Source: Streptomyces sp. NBC_00554 (GTDB lineage Bacteria; Actinomycetota; Actinomycetes; Streptomycetales; Streptomycetaceae). From it: 64,000 bases of DNA. Numbering within the stretch: position 1 is the first letter of the stretch; each line of letters starts with the position of its first letter. The notes under the pieces are model-generated. The model made no database searches and had not been told where the DNA came from. It was given only the letters and a program-made list of their open reading frames with translations. The DNA lies in the NCBI RefSeq assembly GCF_041431135.1, contig NZ_CP107799.1, forward strand, positions 8,122,001 through 8,186,000. Reading direction: 5' to 3'. A program made the translations under genes and the position numbers. Positions 41,590-49,554 of the stretch are shown in pieces.

Positions 41590-41930
41590 TGCAATGGGTG
41601 CGGTTCCACTCGGAGTTGGTGACCTCCCCACCTGGTCCTGCGCACGTCAGCGGGGTTCGAGGAGCCCACAGGGGAGTACGGTTGCAGGTACCGAGCGCCT
41701 AGCACGCCGTCATCCGTTTCAGCGTCGCCCTCGGGGAACGGCAAGGCCGGAGCACCTCGTGCCCGGCGGAAATGGGCCGCCCCATGACTGCTCGCTCGAA
41801 CCGTCGCGCCGACTGCCGCATCCCGTCCCGCGCTCCGCGTTAGCGGTCCTTCCCGCCCCGAGGTGTCTCCGGGGAGCCCCAAGGCGTTCCGGCACTCAGT
41901 CACGACAAGAACTCAATAATGAGGAAGCGT

Positions 41931-43130
41931 ATGAGCCGCACGAGCCTGATGAGTCTGGGAGTCATCTCCTCCTCCAACAAGGAGAACGAGTTCCGACTTC
42001 CCCTGCACCCCGCGCACCTCGGCCGGATCGGCCCCGACGTACGCGAGAAGATCTTCCTTGAACAGGGCTACGGCGAGCGGTTCGGCGTCGGCGACGATGC
42101 TCTGCGGCCCCTCGTCGCGGGCCTGCGCTCCCGAGAACAGCTGATCGCCGAGTGCGATGTCCTGATGCTGCCCAAACCGATGCACGAGGACGTCGCCGAA
42201 CTGCGCCAGGGCCAAGTGCTGTGGGGATGGCCGCACTGCGTGCAGGACGACACGATGACCCAGCTCGCCATCGACCGGCAGCTGACGCTCATTGCCTGGG
42301 AGGCCATGAACCACTGGACCTCCACGGGCGCCTTCAGCGTCCACGTGTTCCACAAGAACAACGAACTCGCGGGCTACTGCTCGGTGTTGCACGCCCTGCA
42401 GCTCGGCGGGCTGACCGGCAGCTACGGGCGCCGGCTGCGCGCGGTGGTCATCAGCTTCGGCGCCACGGCACGCGGAGCGGTCACGGGCCTGGGAGCCATG
42501 GGCGTCTCCGACGTCACCGTGCTCACCCAGCGCGCCGCCGCCGCGGTGGCCTCGCCGATGCCGTCGGTCGTGATGGGGCACTTCGAGGAGCAGGCGGACG
42601 ATCCGTCGAAGCTGCGGGCCATCACCGCGGCCGGTTCCGCGCCGCTCGCGGAGTACCTGGCCGGGTTCGACATCATCGTCAACTGCGTACTGCAGGACAC
42701 CGACTCACCGCTGATGTTCGTCACCGACGAGGAACTCGCCCAGTTCAAGCCGGGGACCTTCTTCGTCGACGTCGCCTGCGACGAGGGCATGGGCTTCGAA
42801 TGGGCCCGCCCGACCACCTTCGGCGATCCCATGCCCACGGTCGGTCCTGGCTGCCACTACTACGGGGTGGATCACAGCCCGTCCCACATGTGGAACTCCG
42901 CCACCTGGGAGATCAGCGAGGCGCTCCTCCCCTACCTGCGCAAGGTCATGAGCGGCCCCACGGCATGGGAGGCCGACGCCACGGTCAGCAAGGCCATCGA
43001 GATCCGCGACGGCATCATCCAGAACCCGAAGATCCTTTCCTTCCAGCACCGGTCGGCCGCCTACCCGCACGCCCGCGAGATTCCGGCCCCCGCCTCGGCC
43101 CAGGCCCAGGCCCCGGCACTGGTCGGCTGA
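41931..43130 (+). CDS. N5-(carboxyethyl)ornithine synthase / AlaDH-PNT-like dehydrogenase
   Basis: The protein has 399 residues. The N-terminal domain SSNKENEFRLPLHPAHLGRI and DVLMLPKPMHEDV match the alanine dehydrogenase/PNT fold; LRAVVISFGATARGAVTGLGAMGVSDVTVLTQR is the NAD(P)-binding motif; DIIVNCVLQDTDSP and FFVDVACDEGMGFEW resemble N5-(carboxyethyl)ornithine synthase and lysine-type saccharopine dehydrogenase. Such enzymes reductively join a keto acid to the side-chain amine of ornithine or lysine, or run in reverse. GAGGAAG precedes ATG 41931; 41919 and 41949 are alternatives. It is divergent from the Pls-type gene. Confidence 0.8.
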   Translation: MSRTSLMSLGVISSSNKENEFRLPLHPAHLGRIGPDVREKIFLEQGYGERFGVGDDALRPLVAGLRSREQLIAECDVLMLPKPMHEDVAELRQGQVLWGWPHCVQDDTMTQLAIDRQLTLIAWEAMNHWTSTGAFSVHVFHKNNELAGYCSVLHALQLGGLTGSYGRRLRAVVISFGATARGAVTGLGAMGVSDVTVLTQRAAAAVASPMPSVVMGHFEEQADDPSKLRAITAAGSAPLAEYLAGFDIIVNCVLQDTDSPLMFVTDEELAQFKPGTFFVDVACDEGMGFEWARPTTFGDPMPTVGPGCHYYGVDHSPSHMWNSATWEISEALLPYLRKVMSGPTAWEADATVSKAIEIRDGIIQNPKILSFQHRSAAYPHAREIPAPASAQAQAPALVG

Positions 43131-43144
43131 TGGCCGCGCGGAGT

Positions 43145-43179
43145 TGACGTACGACGACGGAAGCTGACGTACGACGACG
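43145..43179. repeat. Direct repeat after the dehydrogenase-like gene
   Basis: TGACGTACGACGACG occurs at 43145-43159 and again at 43165-43179, just before the terminator. Confidence 0.8.
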
Positions 43180-43183
43180 AAAC

Positions 43184-43222
43184 GCGAACGGTGCCGGCGG
43201 AGAATCCGCCGGCACCGTTCGC
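43184..43222. terminator. Strong hairpin terminator
   Basis: A perfect 18-bp stem (GCGAACGGTGCCGGCGGA and complement) with GAA loop lies between the dehydrogenase-like gene and the tRNA on the other strand, serving either direction. Confidence 0.85.
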
Positions 43223-43233
43223 ACAGAACCATC

Positions 43234-43321
43234 TGGTGTCCGAGGGGGGACTTGAACCCCCACGCCCGTTAAAGGGCACTAGCACCTCAAGCTAGCGCGT
43301 CTGCCATTCCGCCACCCGGAC
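43234..43321 (-). tRNA. tRNA-Leu(GAG)
   Basis: Read on the minus strand, GTCCGGG at the 5' end pairs with the 3' TCGGAC segment, allowing one weak pair. The anticodon stem CTAGC/GCTAG holds loop TTGAGGT with anticodon GAG for CTC codons. A long variable arm (GTGCCCTTTAACGGGCGT) marks a type II tRNA, and GGTTCAAGTCC is the T-loop. CCA is encoded at 43234-43236. TAATGT on the minus strand (43365-43370) may be the -10 box. Confidence 0.95.
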
Positions 43322-43508
43322 AAGGTGTCTGTCGCGCGGGGTTTCCCTCGCGGCGACAGAGGAAACATTACCAGGCTTCCGAGGGCGCCCGATCACGCCC
43401 CGTTCCCGCGTGAACGGCGTGTGACGGGCCGCGTCCGGCCTTGGACGGGGCGGGGGTCGGAGAGAGGATGAGGGGGGACCACCAGCAGTGACAGTGGGAG
43501 GAAGCAGC

Positions 43509-44834
43509 GTGAGCGAGTCGAGCACGGCCAGGGGCGTCTCTGGCGAGGACGAGGTCGTGGACCTCTGTCGCGAGCTGATCCAGATCGACACCAGCAACTA
43601 CGGGGACCACTCGGGGCCGGGTGAGCGCAAGGCCGCCGAGTACGTCGCCGAGAAGCTCGCCGAGGTGGGGCTCGAACCGCAGATCTTCGAGTCGCACCAG
43701 GGGCGCGCCTCCACGGTCGCCCGCATCGAGGGCGAGGACCCCTCACGCCCCGCGCTGCTCATCCACGGCCACACCGATGTCGTACCGGCCAACGCCCAGG
43801 ACTGGACCCACCACCCCTTCTCCGGCGAGATCGCCGACGGCTGTGTGTGGGGCCGGGGTGCGGTCGACATGAAGGACATGGACGCCATGACGCTGGCGGT
43901 CGTACGGGACCGGATGCGCAGCGGCCGCAAGCCGCCCCGCGACATCGTCCTCGCCTTCCTCGCGGACGAGGAGGCGGGCGGGACATGGGGCGCTCGGCAC
44001 CTGGTCGACAAGCACCCCGGCCTCTTCGAGGGCGTGACGGAGGCGATCGGCGAGGTCGGCGGGTTCTCCTTCACGGTCAACGAGAAGCTGCGGCTGTATC
44101 TCGTCGAGACCGCCCAGAAGGGCATGCACTGGATGAAGCTGACCGTGGACGGCACCGCCGGGCACGGTTCGATGATCCACAAGGACAACGCCATCACCGA
44201 GCTGTCGGAGGCCGTCGGGCGGCTCGGGCGGCACAAGTTCCCGGTGCGGGTGACCAAGACGCTGCGCCACTTCCTCGACGAACTCGGCGACGCGCTCGGC
44301 ACCGAGCTCGACCCGGAGAACATGGACGCGACGCTCGCCAAGCTCGGCGGCATCGCCAAGCTCATCGGCGCCTCCCTGCAGAACACCGCCAATCCGACCC
44401 AGCTGGGCGCGGGTTACAAGGTCAATGTGATTCCGGGGCAGGCGACCGCGCACGTCGACGGGCGTTATCTGCCGGGCTACGAGGAGGAATTCCTCGCCGA
44501 CCTGGACCGGATTCTCGGCCCGAAGGTGAAGCGCGAGGACGTGCACTCCGACAAGGCCCTGGAGACCACCTTCGACGGGGCTCTCGTCGACGCGATGCAG
44601 ACCGCGCTGTCCGCCGAGGACCCGATCGCGCGCGCCGTCCCCTACATGCTGTCCGCCGGCACCGACGCCAAGTCCTTCGCCGACCTCGGCGTCCGCTGCT
44701 TCGGCTTCGCGCCGCTGAAGCTGCCGCCGGAGCTGGACTTCGCGGGCATGTTCCACGGGGTCGACGAGCGGGTGCCGGTCGATGCGCTGAAATTCGGCGT
44801 GCGCGTACTCGACCGCTTCATCGACGCTTCCTGA
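43509..44834 (+). CDS. M20-family metallopeptidase
   Basis: The enzyme has 441 residues. LLIHGHTDVVPA, WGRGAVDMKDMDA and LAFLADEEAGG supply the metal ligands and catalytic Asp/Glu of the M20/M28 co-catalytic zinc peptidases. The middle TVDGTAGHGSMIHKDNA is the dimerisation lid domain; the final HGVDERVPVDALKFGVRVL has the last His. It should cleave small peptides or N-acylated amino acids in the cytosol. GGAGGAAGCAGC precedes GTG 43509. It precedes the chaplin genes by about 180 bases, without an obvious functional link. Confidence 0.9.
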   Translation: MSESSTARGVSGEDEVVDLCRELIQIDTSNYGDHSGPGERKAAEYVAEKLAEVGLEPQIFESHQGRASTVARIEGEDPSRPALLIHGHTDVVPANAQDWTHHPFSGEIADGCVWGRGAVDMKDMDAMTLAVVRDRMRSGRKPPRDIVLAFLADEEAGGTWGARHLVDKHPGLFEGVTEAIGEVGGFSFTVNEKLRLYLVETAQKGMHWMKLTVDGTAGHGSMIHKDNAITELSEAVGRLGRHKFPVRVTKTLRHFLDELGDALGTELDPENMDATLAKLGGIAKLIGASLQNTANPTQLGAGYKVNVIPGQATAHVDGRYLPGYEEEFLADLDRILGPKVKREDVHSDKALETTFDGALVDAMQTALSAEDPIARAVPYMLSAGTDAKSFADLGVRCFGFAPLKLPPELDFAGMFHGVDERVPVDALKFGVRVLDRFIDAS

Positions 44835-44967
44835 ACGGACCGGGCCATGCGGTGAATTGGCCCACTGAAACGAAACTGCACTATTCGCCAGCCTGTGCGG
44901 AATTGACTGAGAAGAGTGAATGAGACGATAAGCGCGTAGCCCCATTACTTCCCCCTCGTTACAGGTG

Positions 44968-44992
44968 ATGCGATCCGAAGCTGGGATCGCAT
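44968..44992 (+). promoter_or_regulatory. Hairpin in the chpH leader
   Basis: ATGCGATCC and GGATCGCAT form a perfect 9-bp stem with a 7-base loop. The stem ends 8 bases before the AAGGAGG ribosome site of chpH. It may stabilise the message or control access to the ribosome site. Confidence 0.5.
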
Positions 44993-45011
44993 TTGCCAAC
45001 AAGGAGGAATA

Positions 45012-45245
45012 ATGATCAAGAAGATCGTCGCCGCTGCGGCCGCCACCGGTGGTCTGGTTCTCGCGGGTGCGGGCCTGGCCGTCGCCGACTCGGGTGCCCA
45101 GGGTGCCGCTGTGGGCTCCCCGGGTGTTGCCTCCGGCAACGTCATCCAGGTGCCCGTTCACGTCCCGGTGAACGTCTGCGGCAACACGGTCTCGGTGATC
45201 GGGCTGCTGAACCCCGCCTTCGGCAACACCTGCATCAACAAGTGA
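45012..45245 (+). CDS. chpH: Short chaplin ChpH
   Basis: The product has 77 residues. IKKIVAAAAATGGLVLAGAGLAVA is a Sec signal, cleaved near residue 25. The mature 52 residues are one chaplin domain (SPGVASGNVIQVPVHVPVNVCGNT to GLLNPAFGNTC) with C56 and C74 for the disulfide. It assembles into amyloid-like fibrils on aerial hyphae and spores that make them water-repellent. Two cysteines and the wording closely match ChpH rather than cysteine-free ChpE. AAGGAGGAATA precedes ATG 45012; a leader hairpin lies just upstream and a terminator separates it from chpC. Confidence 0.95.
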   Translation: MIKKIVAAAAATGGLVLAGAGLAVADSGAQGAAVGSPGVASGNVIQVPVHVPVNVCGNTVSVIGLLNPAFGNTCINK

Positions 45246-45277
45246 CGTTGCACCTCATCCCATGAGGGTGTGAGCCC

Positions 45278-45324
45278 GTCGGCCCCGGAGCGCGTGCCAT
45301 GCGCTTCGGGGCCGACCGGCTTTT
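45278..45324 (+). terminator. Terminator between chpH and chpC
   Basis: GTCGGCCCCG (45278-45287) pairs with CGGGGCCGAC (45307-45316), with an inner AGCGC/GCGCT pair and TTTT at 45321-45324. This is one of the few hairpins here with a T-run. Confidence 0.85.
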
Positions 45325-45396
45325 CCGCGCACGCGTCGGTCGGGTGCGTGCGCGTTCCGGATGGTCCAAGCCAAGGGCGAAGGCAGGGATATAGCT

Positions 45397-46230
45397 ATGC
45401 GACAGGTCACCCGCAAGGGCCTGATGACCGTGGCGGCAGCGAGTGGCGTACTCGCCGTCACCGGCGGTCACGCACATGCCGACTCGGGTGCGAACGGCGC
45501 CAGTTCGGACTCGCCCGGCGTGCTGTCGGGCAACACGGTGCAGGCGCCGGTGCACGCGCCGGTCAACGTCTGCGGCAACACCGTGAGCGTCGTGGGGCTG
45601 CTCAACCCGGCGATGGGCAACAAGTGCGCCAACAAGGGCGGCGGGAGCGGTTCGTCCGGCGGCTACGGGGACGGAGGGTCCCATTCCGGCGGTGGCTCGC
45701 AGGCGGGCGGGCATGCGAGTAACTCACCGGGGGTCGGCTCGGGCAACCACGTGCAGGTGCCGATCGACGTGCCGGTCAACATCTGCGGCAACAGCGTGAA
45801 CGTGGGCGGCGTCGGCAACGCCGTGACGGGCAACGAGTGCGGGAACGGGGCAGGTGGCGGGCACTCCACCACCCCGCCCGGCGGCGGACCCGAGGCGCCG
45901 ACTCCGGGCAAGCCGTGGCAGCCCGGCCAGCCGGGACACCCGGGCGAGCCCGGCACTCCGGGGACGCCGGGACATCCCGCTACGCCGGGTCATCCGGTGA
46001 CGCCGGGGACCCCGGGCCACCCTGCCGGGCCGGCCGGCTGGGGCGGGGAGAACGCGGGCGGCTCCGCGCACGCCGACCACCTGGGCGCGCGGTCCGTCAC
46101 CCAGCCCGAGGGCGTCGAGCAGCTTGCCCACACCGGCGGTGACCTGCCGCTGGGCGCGATCGTCCCGGCGGGTATCGGCGCACTGCTGGGCGGCGCCGTG
46201 CTGTACCGCAGGGCGCGATCGGCGGCGTAA
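45397..46230 (+). CDS. chpC: Long chaplin ChpC with sortase signal
   Basis: The protein has 277 residues. Sec signal to about residue 28; chaplin domain 1 at about 38-80 (C59, C77); Gly/Ser linker; chaplin domain 2 at about 108-150 (C130, C148); then a Pro/Gly tract with PGTPGHP-type collagen-like triplets; then LAHTG at 243-247, a membrane helix and RRARS. The LAxTG sequence is the class E sortase signal of Streptomyces, so it is joined to the wall and can seed fibrils of short chaplins. AGGGATATAGCT precedes ATG 45397. Which of ChpA, B or C it is rests on its neighbour chpH. Confidence 0.88.
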   Translation: MRQVTRKGLMTVAAASGVLAVTGGHAHADSGANGASSDSPGVLSGNTVQAPVHAPVNVCGNTVSVVGLLNPAMGNKCANKGGGSGSSGGYGDGGSHSGGGSQAGGHASNSPGVGSGNHVQVPIDVPVNICGNSVNVGGVGNAVTGNECGNGAGGGHSTTPPGGGPEAPTPGKPWQPGQPGHPGEPGTPGTPGHPATPGHPVTPGTPGHPAGPAGWGGENAGGSAHADHLGARSVTQPEGVEQLAHTGGDLPLGAIVPAGIGALLGGAVLYRRARSAA

Positions 46231-46277
46231 CCGGCACAGGTGTGAGCACAACGTCACAAACCTTCCGTGGTGAGCGG

Positions 46278-46316
46278 AACGGAGCCGGCCCCGCACTCGC
46301 GGGGCCGGCTCCGTTT
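46278..46316. terminator. 17-bp hairpin terminator after chpC
   Basis: AACGGAGCCGGCCCCGC and its exact complement enclose ACTC. It separates chpC from the convergent DUF5703 gene and can serve both. Confidence 0.85.
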
Positions 46317-46329
46317 CAGCCTCTTTCGC

Positions 46330-46518
46330 TCACCATGTCGCGCGCATCTGACGGATGATCCGCCGACGCAGCCGCACCTTGCGGCTGCCGTCGCGCAGCA
46401 GGCTCAGACGGTCCAACTCCCAGTGTCCGTACTCCGCGTGGTCTGTCAGCAGGCGTGTAGCGTCCTTGCGGGAAACCCCGCGTGGTACGTACACGTCGAC
46501 AAATTCGTATTCCGGCAT
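46330..46518 (-). CDS. DUF5703-family small protein
   Basis: This is a 62-residue basic protein, MPEYEFVDVYVPRGVSRKDATR followed by TDHAEYGHWELDRLSLLRDGSRKVRLRRRIIRQ. It has no membrane segment. I recall it as a conserved actinobacterial family of unknown function found beside chpC in other Streptomyces. The arginine-rich C-terminus could bind nucleic acid. Its start faces the gene at 46566 across 47 bases. Confidence 0.8.
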   Translation of the reverse strand: MPEYEFVDVYVPRGVSRKDATRLLTDHAEYGHWELDRLSLLRDGSRKVRLRRRIIRQMRATW

Positions 46519-46552
46519 CGCATCTATTGTGCGGGCAGAGGCTCTGTACGGA

Positions 46553-46558
46553 TAGCGT
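46553..46558 (+). promoter_or_regulatory. -10 box of the gene at 46566, leaderless
   Basis: TAGCGT, 7 bases before ATG 46566. Confidence 0.5.
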
Positions 46559-46565
46559 CTGCACT

Positions 46566-47255
46566 ATGTCTGATGCTGTGCAGCCCACCGCTGCCGAGGT
46601 ACGCGCCGCCGCCGAGGCGATCAAGACCGCGCTCGACCGTCACCTGGCCGCGGTCGAGCGCAGGACGGGCGATGACGACCCGGCCGTATACGAGGCGTTC
46701 AACGAGCTGGCCGCCGCGGCCGAGGAGTACGACGAGCTCCTCTACGACCGCTACGACGAGGTCACACCCTTCGAGATCCCCGGTTCGGAAGACACGCTGC
46801 CGCCGTACACGGGCCCGGAGGAGCCGAACGCGCTGAGCGTGCTGATCCGCCGGGACTACGCGGTGGTGGAGCCACAGCGCCTGCTGGCGCAGGCTCAGCG
46901 GGTGGAGGCCGTGGAGGAGGACGGAGCCAGTGTCAGCGCGGCCTTCGACGCGGCGGCCGGCACCGTGCACGGGGCGCTCGGAGTCCTGTTCGGCGAGTTC
47001 GAACCGGACGAGATCGCCTCCCGGCACAAGGAGTTCGGCCTGGAGGAGGGGGACTCCACGCTCTGGGTGACAGCCGCGGACGAGGCGGCCGAGCCCGGCG
47101 AATGGCTTGAGGCCCCGTTCGAATCGATCGACCCGCAGCGCGTGGTCTGCCGCTTCGACGTCAGTGCCGTCTTCGACGACGATTCGGACGACGAGGATCT
47201 TGAGGACGACCTCGGCCCCGACTCCGATCTGGAACCGCTGGACGCGGATCGCTGA
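46566..47255 (+). CDS. Conserved acidic protein of unknown function
   Basis: This 229-residue protein is strongly acidic; the C-terminus is a run of Asp/Glu (DDDSDDEDLEDDLGPDSDLE). The N-terminal half is helical (TAAEVRAAAEAIKTALDRHLAAVE, YEAFNELAAAAEEYDELLYDRYDEV), ending in TPFEIPG. The middle is mixed. No catalytic motif is recognisable and it is likely cytosolic. Streptomycete homologues are known to me only as hypotheticals. Acidic tails like this often shield partners or bind basic proteins, but nothing more can be said. Confidence 0.75.
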   Translation: MSDAVQPTAAEVRAAAEAIKTALDRHLAAVERRTGDDDPAVYEAFNELAAAAEEYDELLYDRYDEVTPFEIPGSEDTLPPYTGPEEPNALSVLIRRDYAVVEPQRLLAQAQRVEAVEEDGASVSAAFDAAAGTVHGALGVLFGEFEPDEIASRHKEFGLEEGDSTLWVTAADEAAEPGEWLEAPFESIDPQRVVCRFDVSAVFDDDSDDEDLEDDLGPDSDLEPLDADR

Positions 47256-47273
47256 GCCGAGCCCGTTGTACGG

Positions 47274-47306
47274 GGTGGCGGTCACCGGGGCCCGGTGACC
47301 GCCACC
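47274..47306. terminator. Bidirectional hairpin terminator
   Basis: GGTGGCGGTCACCGGG and CCCGGTGACCGCCACC form a 15-16-bp perfect stem between two convergent genes. Confidence 0.85.
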
Positions 47307-47322
47307 TCTGTGCGTACGGGGT

Positions 47323-49554
47323 TCAGCTCGCCGCGGACACAGGTGCGGGCACCGGCACCTGTGCCTTGAGCAGGGCGGGCAGCCGGGTCGTGCGCGACTT
47401 CTGCGGGACCTCCGCCACCGCCCGCGCCAGGGCCTGGTCCACCCCGTGGACCACGGACAGATGGCGCTCGGCGCGGCCGAAGGCCGTGTAGATCCAGGGC
47501 CTGGTCAGGGCCTGGGCGGCGTCACCGGGGAGCACCACGACGGCGGCGGGCAGGCGCAGGCCCACCGCCTGGTGCGCGGTGAGCGCCCAGCCGTGCCGTA
47601 CGGACTGCTCCACCCGCTCCTTGGGTACGACGACGGGGGCGCCCGCGCACTCCAGGTGCAGCCCGTCGGCGTCGGCGTTCACCACGTGGCCGGGCACCGT
47701 ACGACCCGGCTCGGGGGAGTACGCGATCCGGTCGCCCGGGTCGAAGCCGCCGAAGCGGCCGGGGCCGGGGTTGAGCCGCTCCTTGAGCGCGGTGTTCAGC
47801 GCGCGCGTGCCGGCCGCGCCGCCGTGCCCCGGAGTGATTACCTGTGTCTGCTCGGCAGGGATGCCGATCGCGCGGGGTACCGAGTCCGCCACCAGCTGCA
47901 CCGTGCGGTGCACCGCCTCACCGGCGTCACGCACCGGGACGATCACGACCTCCTTGCCGGGCGCCTCGACCTGGTTCAGTTCGCCGATCCCGATGCCGGA
48001 CACCAGCTCGCCGATGGGTCCGGGGTCCGGTGTCCGCGAGGCCACCTGCGGGCAGACGCGGGCGGCGAGAAGGTCCGCGAAGACCCGCCCGGGACCCGCC
48101 GACCACAGCACTCCCGGGTCCCCGCTCAGCACCAGCCGCGCCCCGTCCGGCAGCGACTCGGCCAGCATCGCCGCCGTCTCGACGTCGAGCTGCGGCGCGT
48201 CCAGGACGACGAGCAGGTCGAGGGCGAAGGCGCCTTCGGGATCCCGGCCGGGGCCCTCGGTTCCGGAGAGCAGACCGGCGACGGTGACCTCGGGCCGGCC
48301 GTGGTCGTCGCCGATGTCCCGCGGTGCTCCCGCGTTCTCCGCCGCCCCGAGCAGCGCGGCGAAGCGGCGGCGGCCGTCCGGCGTGTGCGCGGCGGCGTAC
48401 GCCCGCAGGCCGAGCCCCCTGGCCGCGGCGACCAGGGCCGTCGGCTCCGCGCGGGACGCCTCGCCGCCGGTGTGCAGGACGATGCCGTGACCGGCCACGG
48501 CGCGGATCAATTCCGCGGTGGAACCGGACGCCGAAGCGGCGGCGGACGCCCAGTCGGTCGCGTCCTCCTTCGGCAGGGCGTTGACCACGCGGGCGAGGCC
48601 GTCGGCGAGGCTCTCCTCGGCCAGGGCGTACCGCTCCAGGCCGACGAGGACGCGGACCGGGCGCTCCTCGGCTTCCTCGTCCCCCTCCGGTACGGGGGCC
48701 ACTGCGTCGGGTGTGTCGAGCGCGTCCTGGAAGACCAGGGCCTCGCCCTCGGCGAGGGTGCTCTGCACGGCCGCGTCGGGGTCCGGCACCGAGCGCTGGG
48801 TGAGCGCGGCGGCGAGCGCCGATGCGTCGAGGGCGGTGTGCCCCGCGATCGCCGCCTGCTCGAGGAGCCACACCGTGAGCGCCCGGCCCCGCCGCTCGTC
48901 GTCCGGGCCGCACTCCGCGCCGAGCAGCCCCCGGGCGAACTGGTCGGCCTGCTCGGGCCGCACTCCGGGGACCCGCAGCAACTGCCAGGGGTCCTCGCGC
49001 AGTTGATCGTCCGCACCCTCGCCCAGAGCGGCGGCGACCTGCGGCGCGAGTGCGTCGGGCGCGCCGCCCTCGGTGAGTACCGCGCGTACGGTCTCGACGG
49101 CCTCCGGCGCGACGGCCGACGGCGCACCGGCCGGGGCGAGAACGGGCTGAGGCCGCCGCACGGGCTCCGGCGCGGTACCGCGGGGCGCCGGCTCGGGCTC
49201 ACGGAACGCCCTGGTCACGGGCTTCTCGCCGCTCTCCACGGCGCGTACGGCGGCGAGCAGATCGGCGGCCTTCCCGCTGAGCTTGGTCCCGGCCTGGACC
49301 GGCCCCTGCTTCTCCGCCTTCCGCCGCTCGATCCGCTCGCGCTCCAGACGCTGGGCCGCCAGCTCGGCCGCTGCCTCGGACAGCTTGGCGGCTTCGGAAC
49401 CCTCGGCCGCGGTGGCCTCGGTCTCTTCCGTGGCTTCCGCGCCCGCGTCATCGCCCTCGGGGGCGGTCCCGTCCGCGGTCTGCGGACCGTCGGCCGCACC
49501 CGCGCCCGGCGCCCCCGGCTCGGCGTCCTCCGTGGTCTCGGGCTCCGTGCTCAC
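47323..49554 (-). CDS. RecD-like protein with lost helicase motifs, helix-hairpin-helix type
   Basis: The protein has 743 residues. Acidic, Ala-rich N-terminus to about 130; helix-hairpin-helix-like DNA-binding segment about 185-215 (LLRVPGVRPEQADQFARGLLG); then a RecD2-like ATPase region. Where Walker A should be there is LHTGGEASRAEP (360-371) without the GKT. Walker B DEAS is replaced by LDAPQLD (451-457). SGDPGVLWSAGPGRVFADLL (477-496) matches the RecD2 GD-QL-VGPG motif. C-terminal AHQAVG and YTAFGRAER stand for HKSQG and YTAITRAKK. The fold is kept but ATP hydrolysis is unlikely. GTG 49554 overlaps the aldo/keto reductase stop (GTGA). Confidence 0.8.
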   Translation of the reverse strand: MSTEPETTEDAEPGAPGAGAADGPQTADGTAPEGDDAGAEATEETEATAAEGSEAAKLSEAAAELAAQRLERERIERRKAEKQGPVQAGTKLSGKAADLLAAVRAVESGEKPVTRAFREPEPAPRGTAPEPVRRPQPVLAPAGAPSAVAPEAVETVRAVLTEGGAPDALAPQVAAALGEGADDQLREDPWQLLRVPGVRPEQADQFARGLLGAECGPDDERRGRALTVWLLEQAAIAGHTALDASALAAALTQRSVPDPDAAVQSTLAEGEALVFQDALDTPDAVAPVPEGDEEAEERPVRVLVGLERYALAEESLADGLARVVNALPKEDATDWASAAASASGSTAELIRAVAGHGIVLHTGGEASRAEPTALVAAARGLGLRAYAAAHTPDGRRRFAALLGAAENAGAPRDIGDDHGRPEVTVAGLLSGTEGPGRDPEGAFALDLLVVLDAPQLDVETAAMLAESLPDGARLVLSGDPGVLWSAGPGRVFADLLAARVCPQVASRTPDPGPIGELVSGIGIGELNQVEAPGKEVVIVPVRDAGEAVHRTVQLVADSVPRAIGIPAEQTQVITPGHGGAAGTRALNTALKERLNPGPGRFGGFDPGDRIAYSPEPGRTVPGHVVNADADGLHLECAGAPVVVPKERVEQSVRHGWALTAHQAVGLRLPAAVVVLPGDAAQALTRPWIYTAFGRAERHLSVVHGVDQALARAVAEVPQKSRTTRLPALLKAQVPVPAPVSAAS

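Larger units (their letters stand above)
41331..41930. other. 600-base divergent regulatory region, Pls-type / opine-dehydrogenase-type genes
   Basis: No convincing gene. It holds a TAAAAT -10 box for the Pls-type gene (41426-41431, minus), CTCTGACG direct repeats at 41521 and 41542, and a 24-base inverted repeat at 41566-41589. The length suggests heavy regulation or long leaders. Confidence 0.5.

Noticed and set aside
41498..42061. Open frame crossing the Pls/dehydrogenase intergenic region
   Set aside because: Third-position bias is poor before 41931 and the frame differs from the dehydrogenase-like gene that it overlaps.
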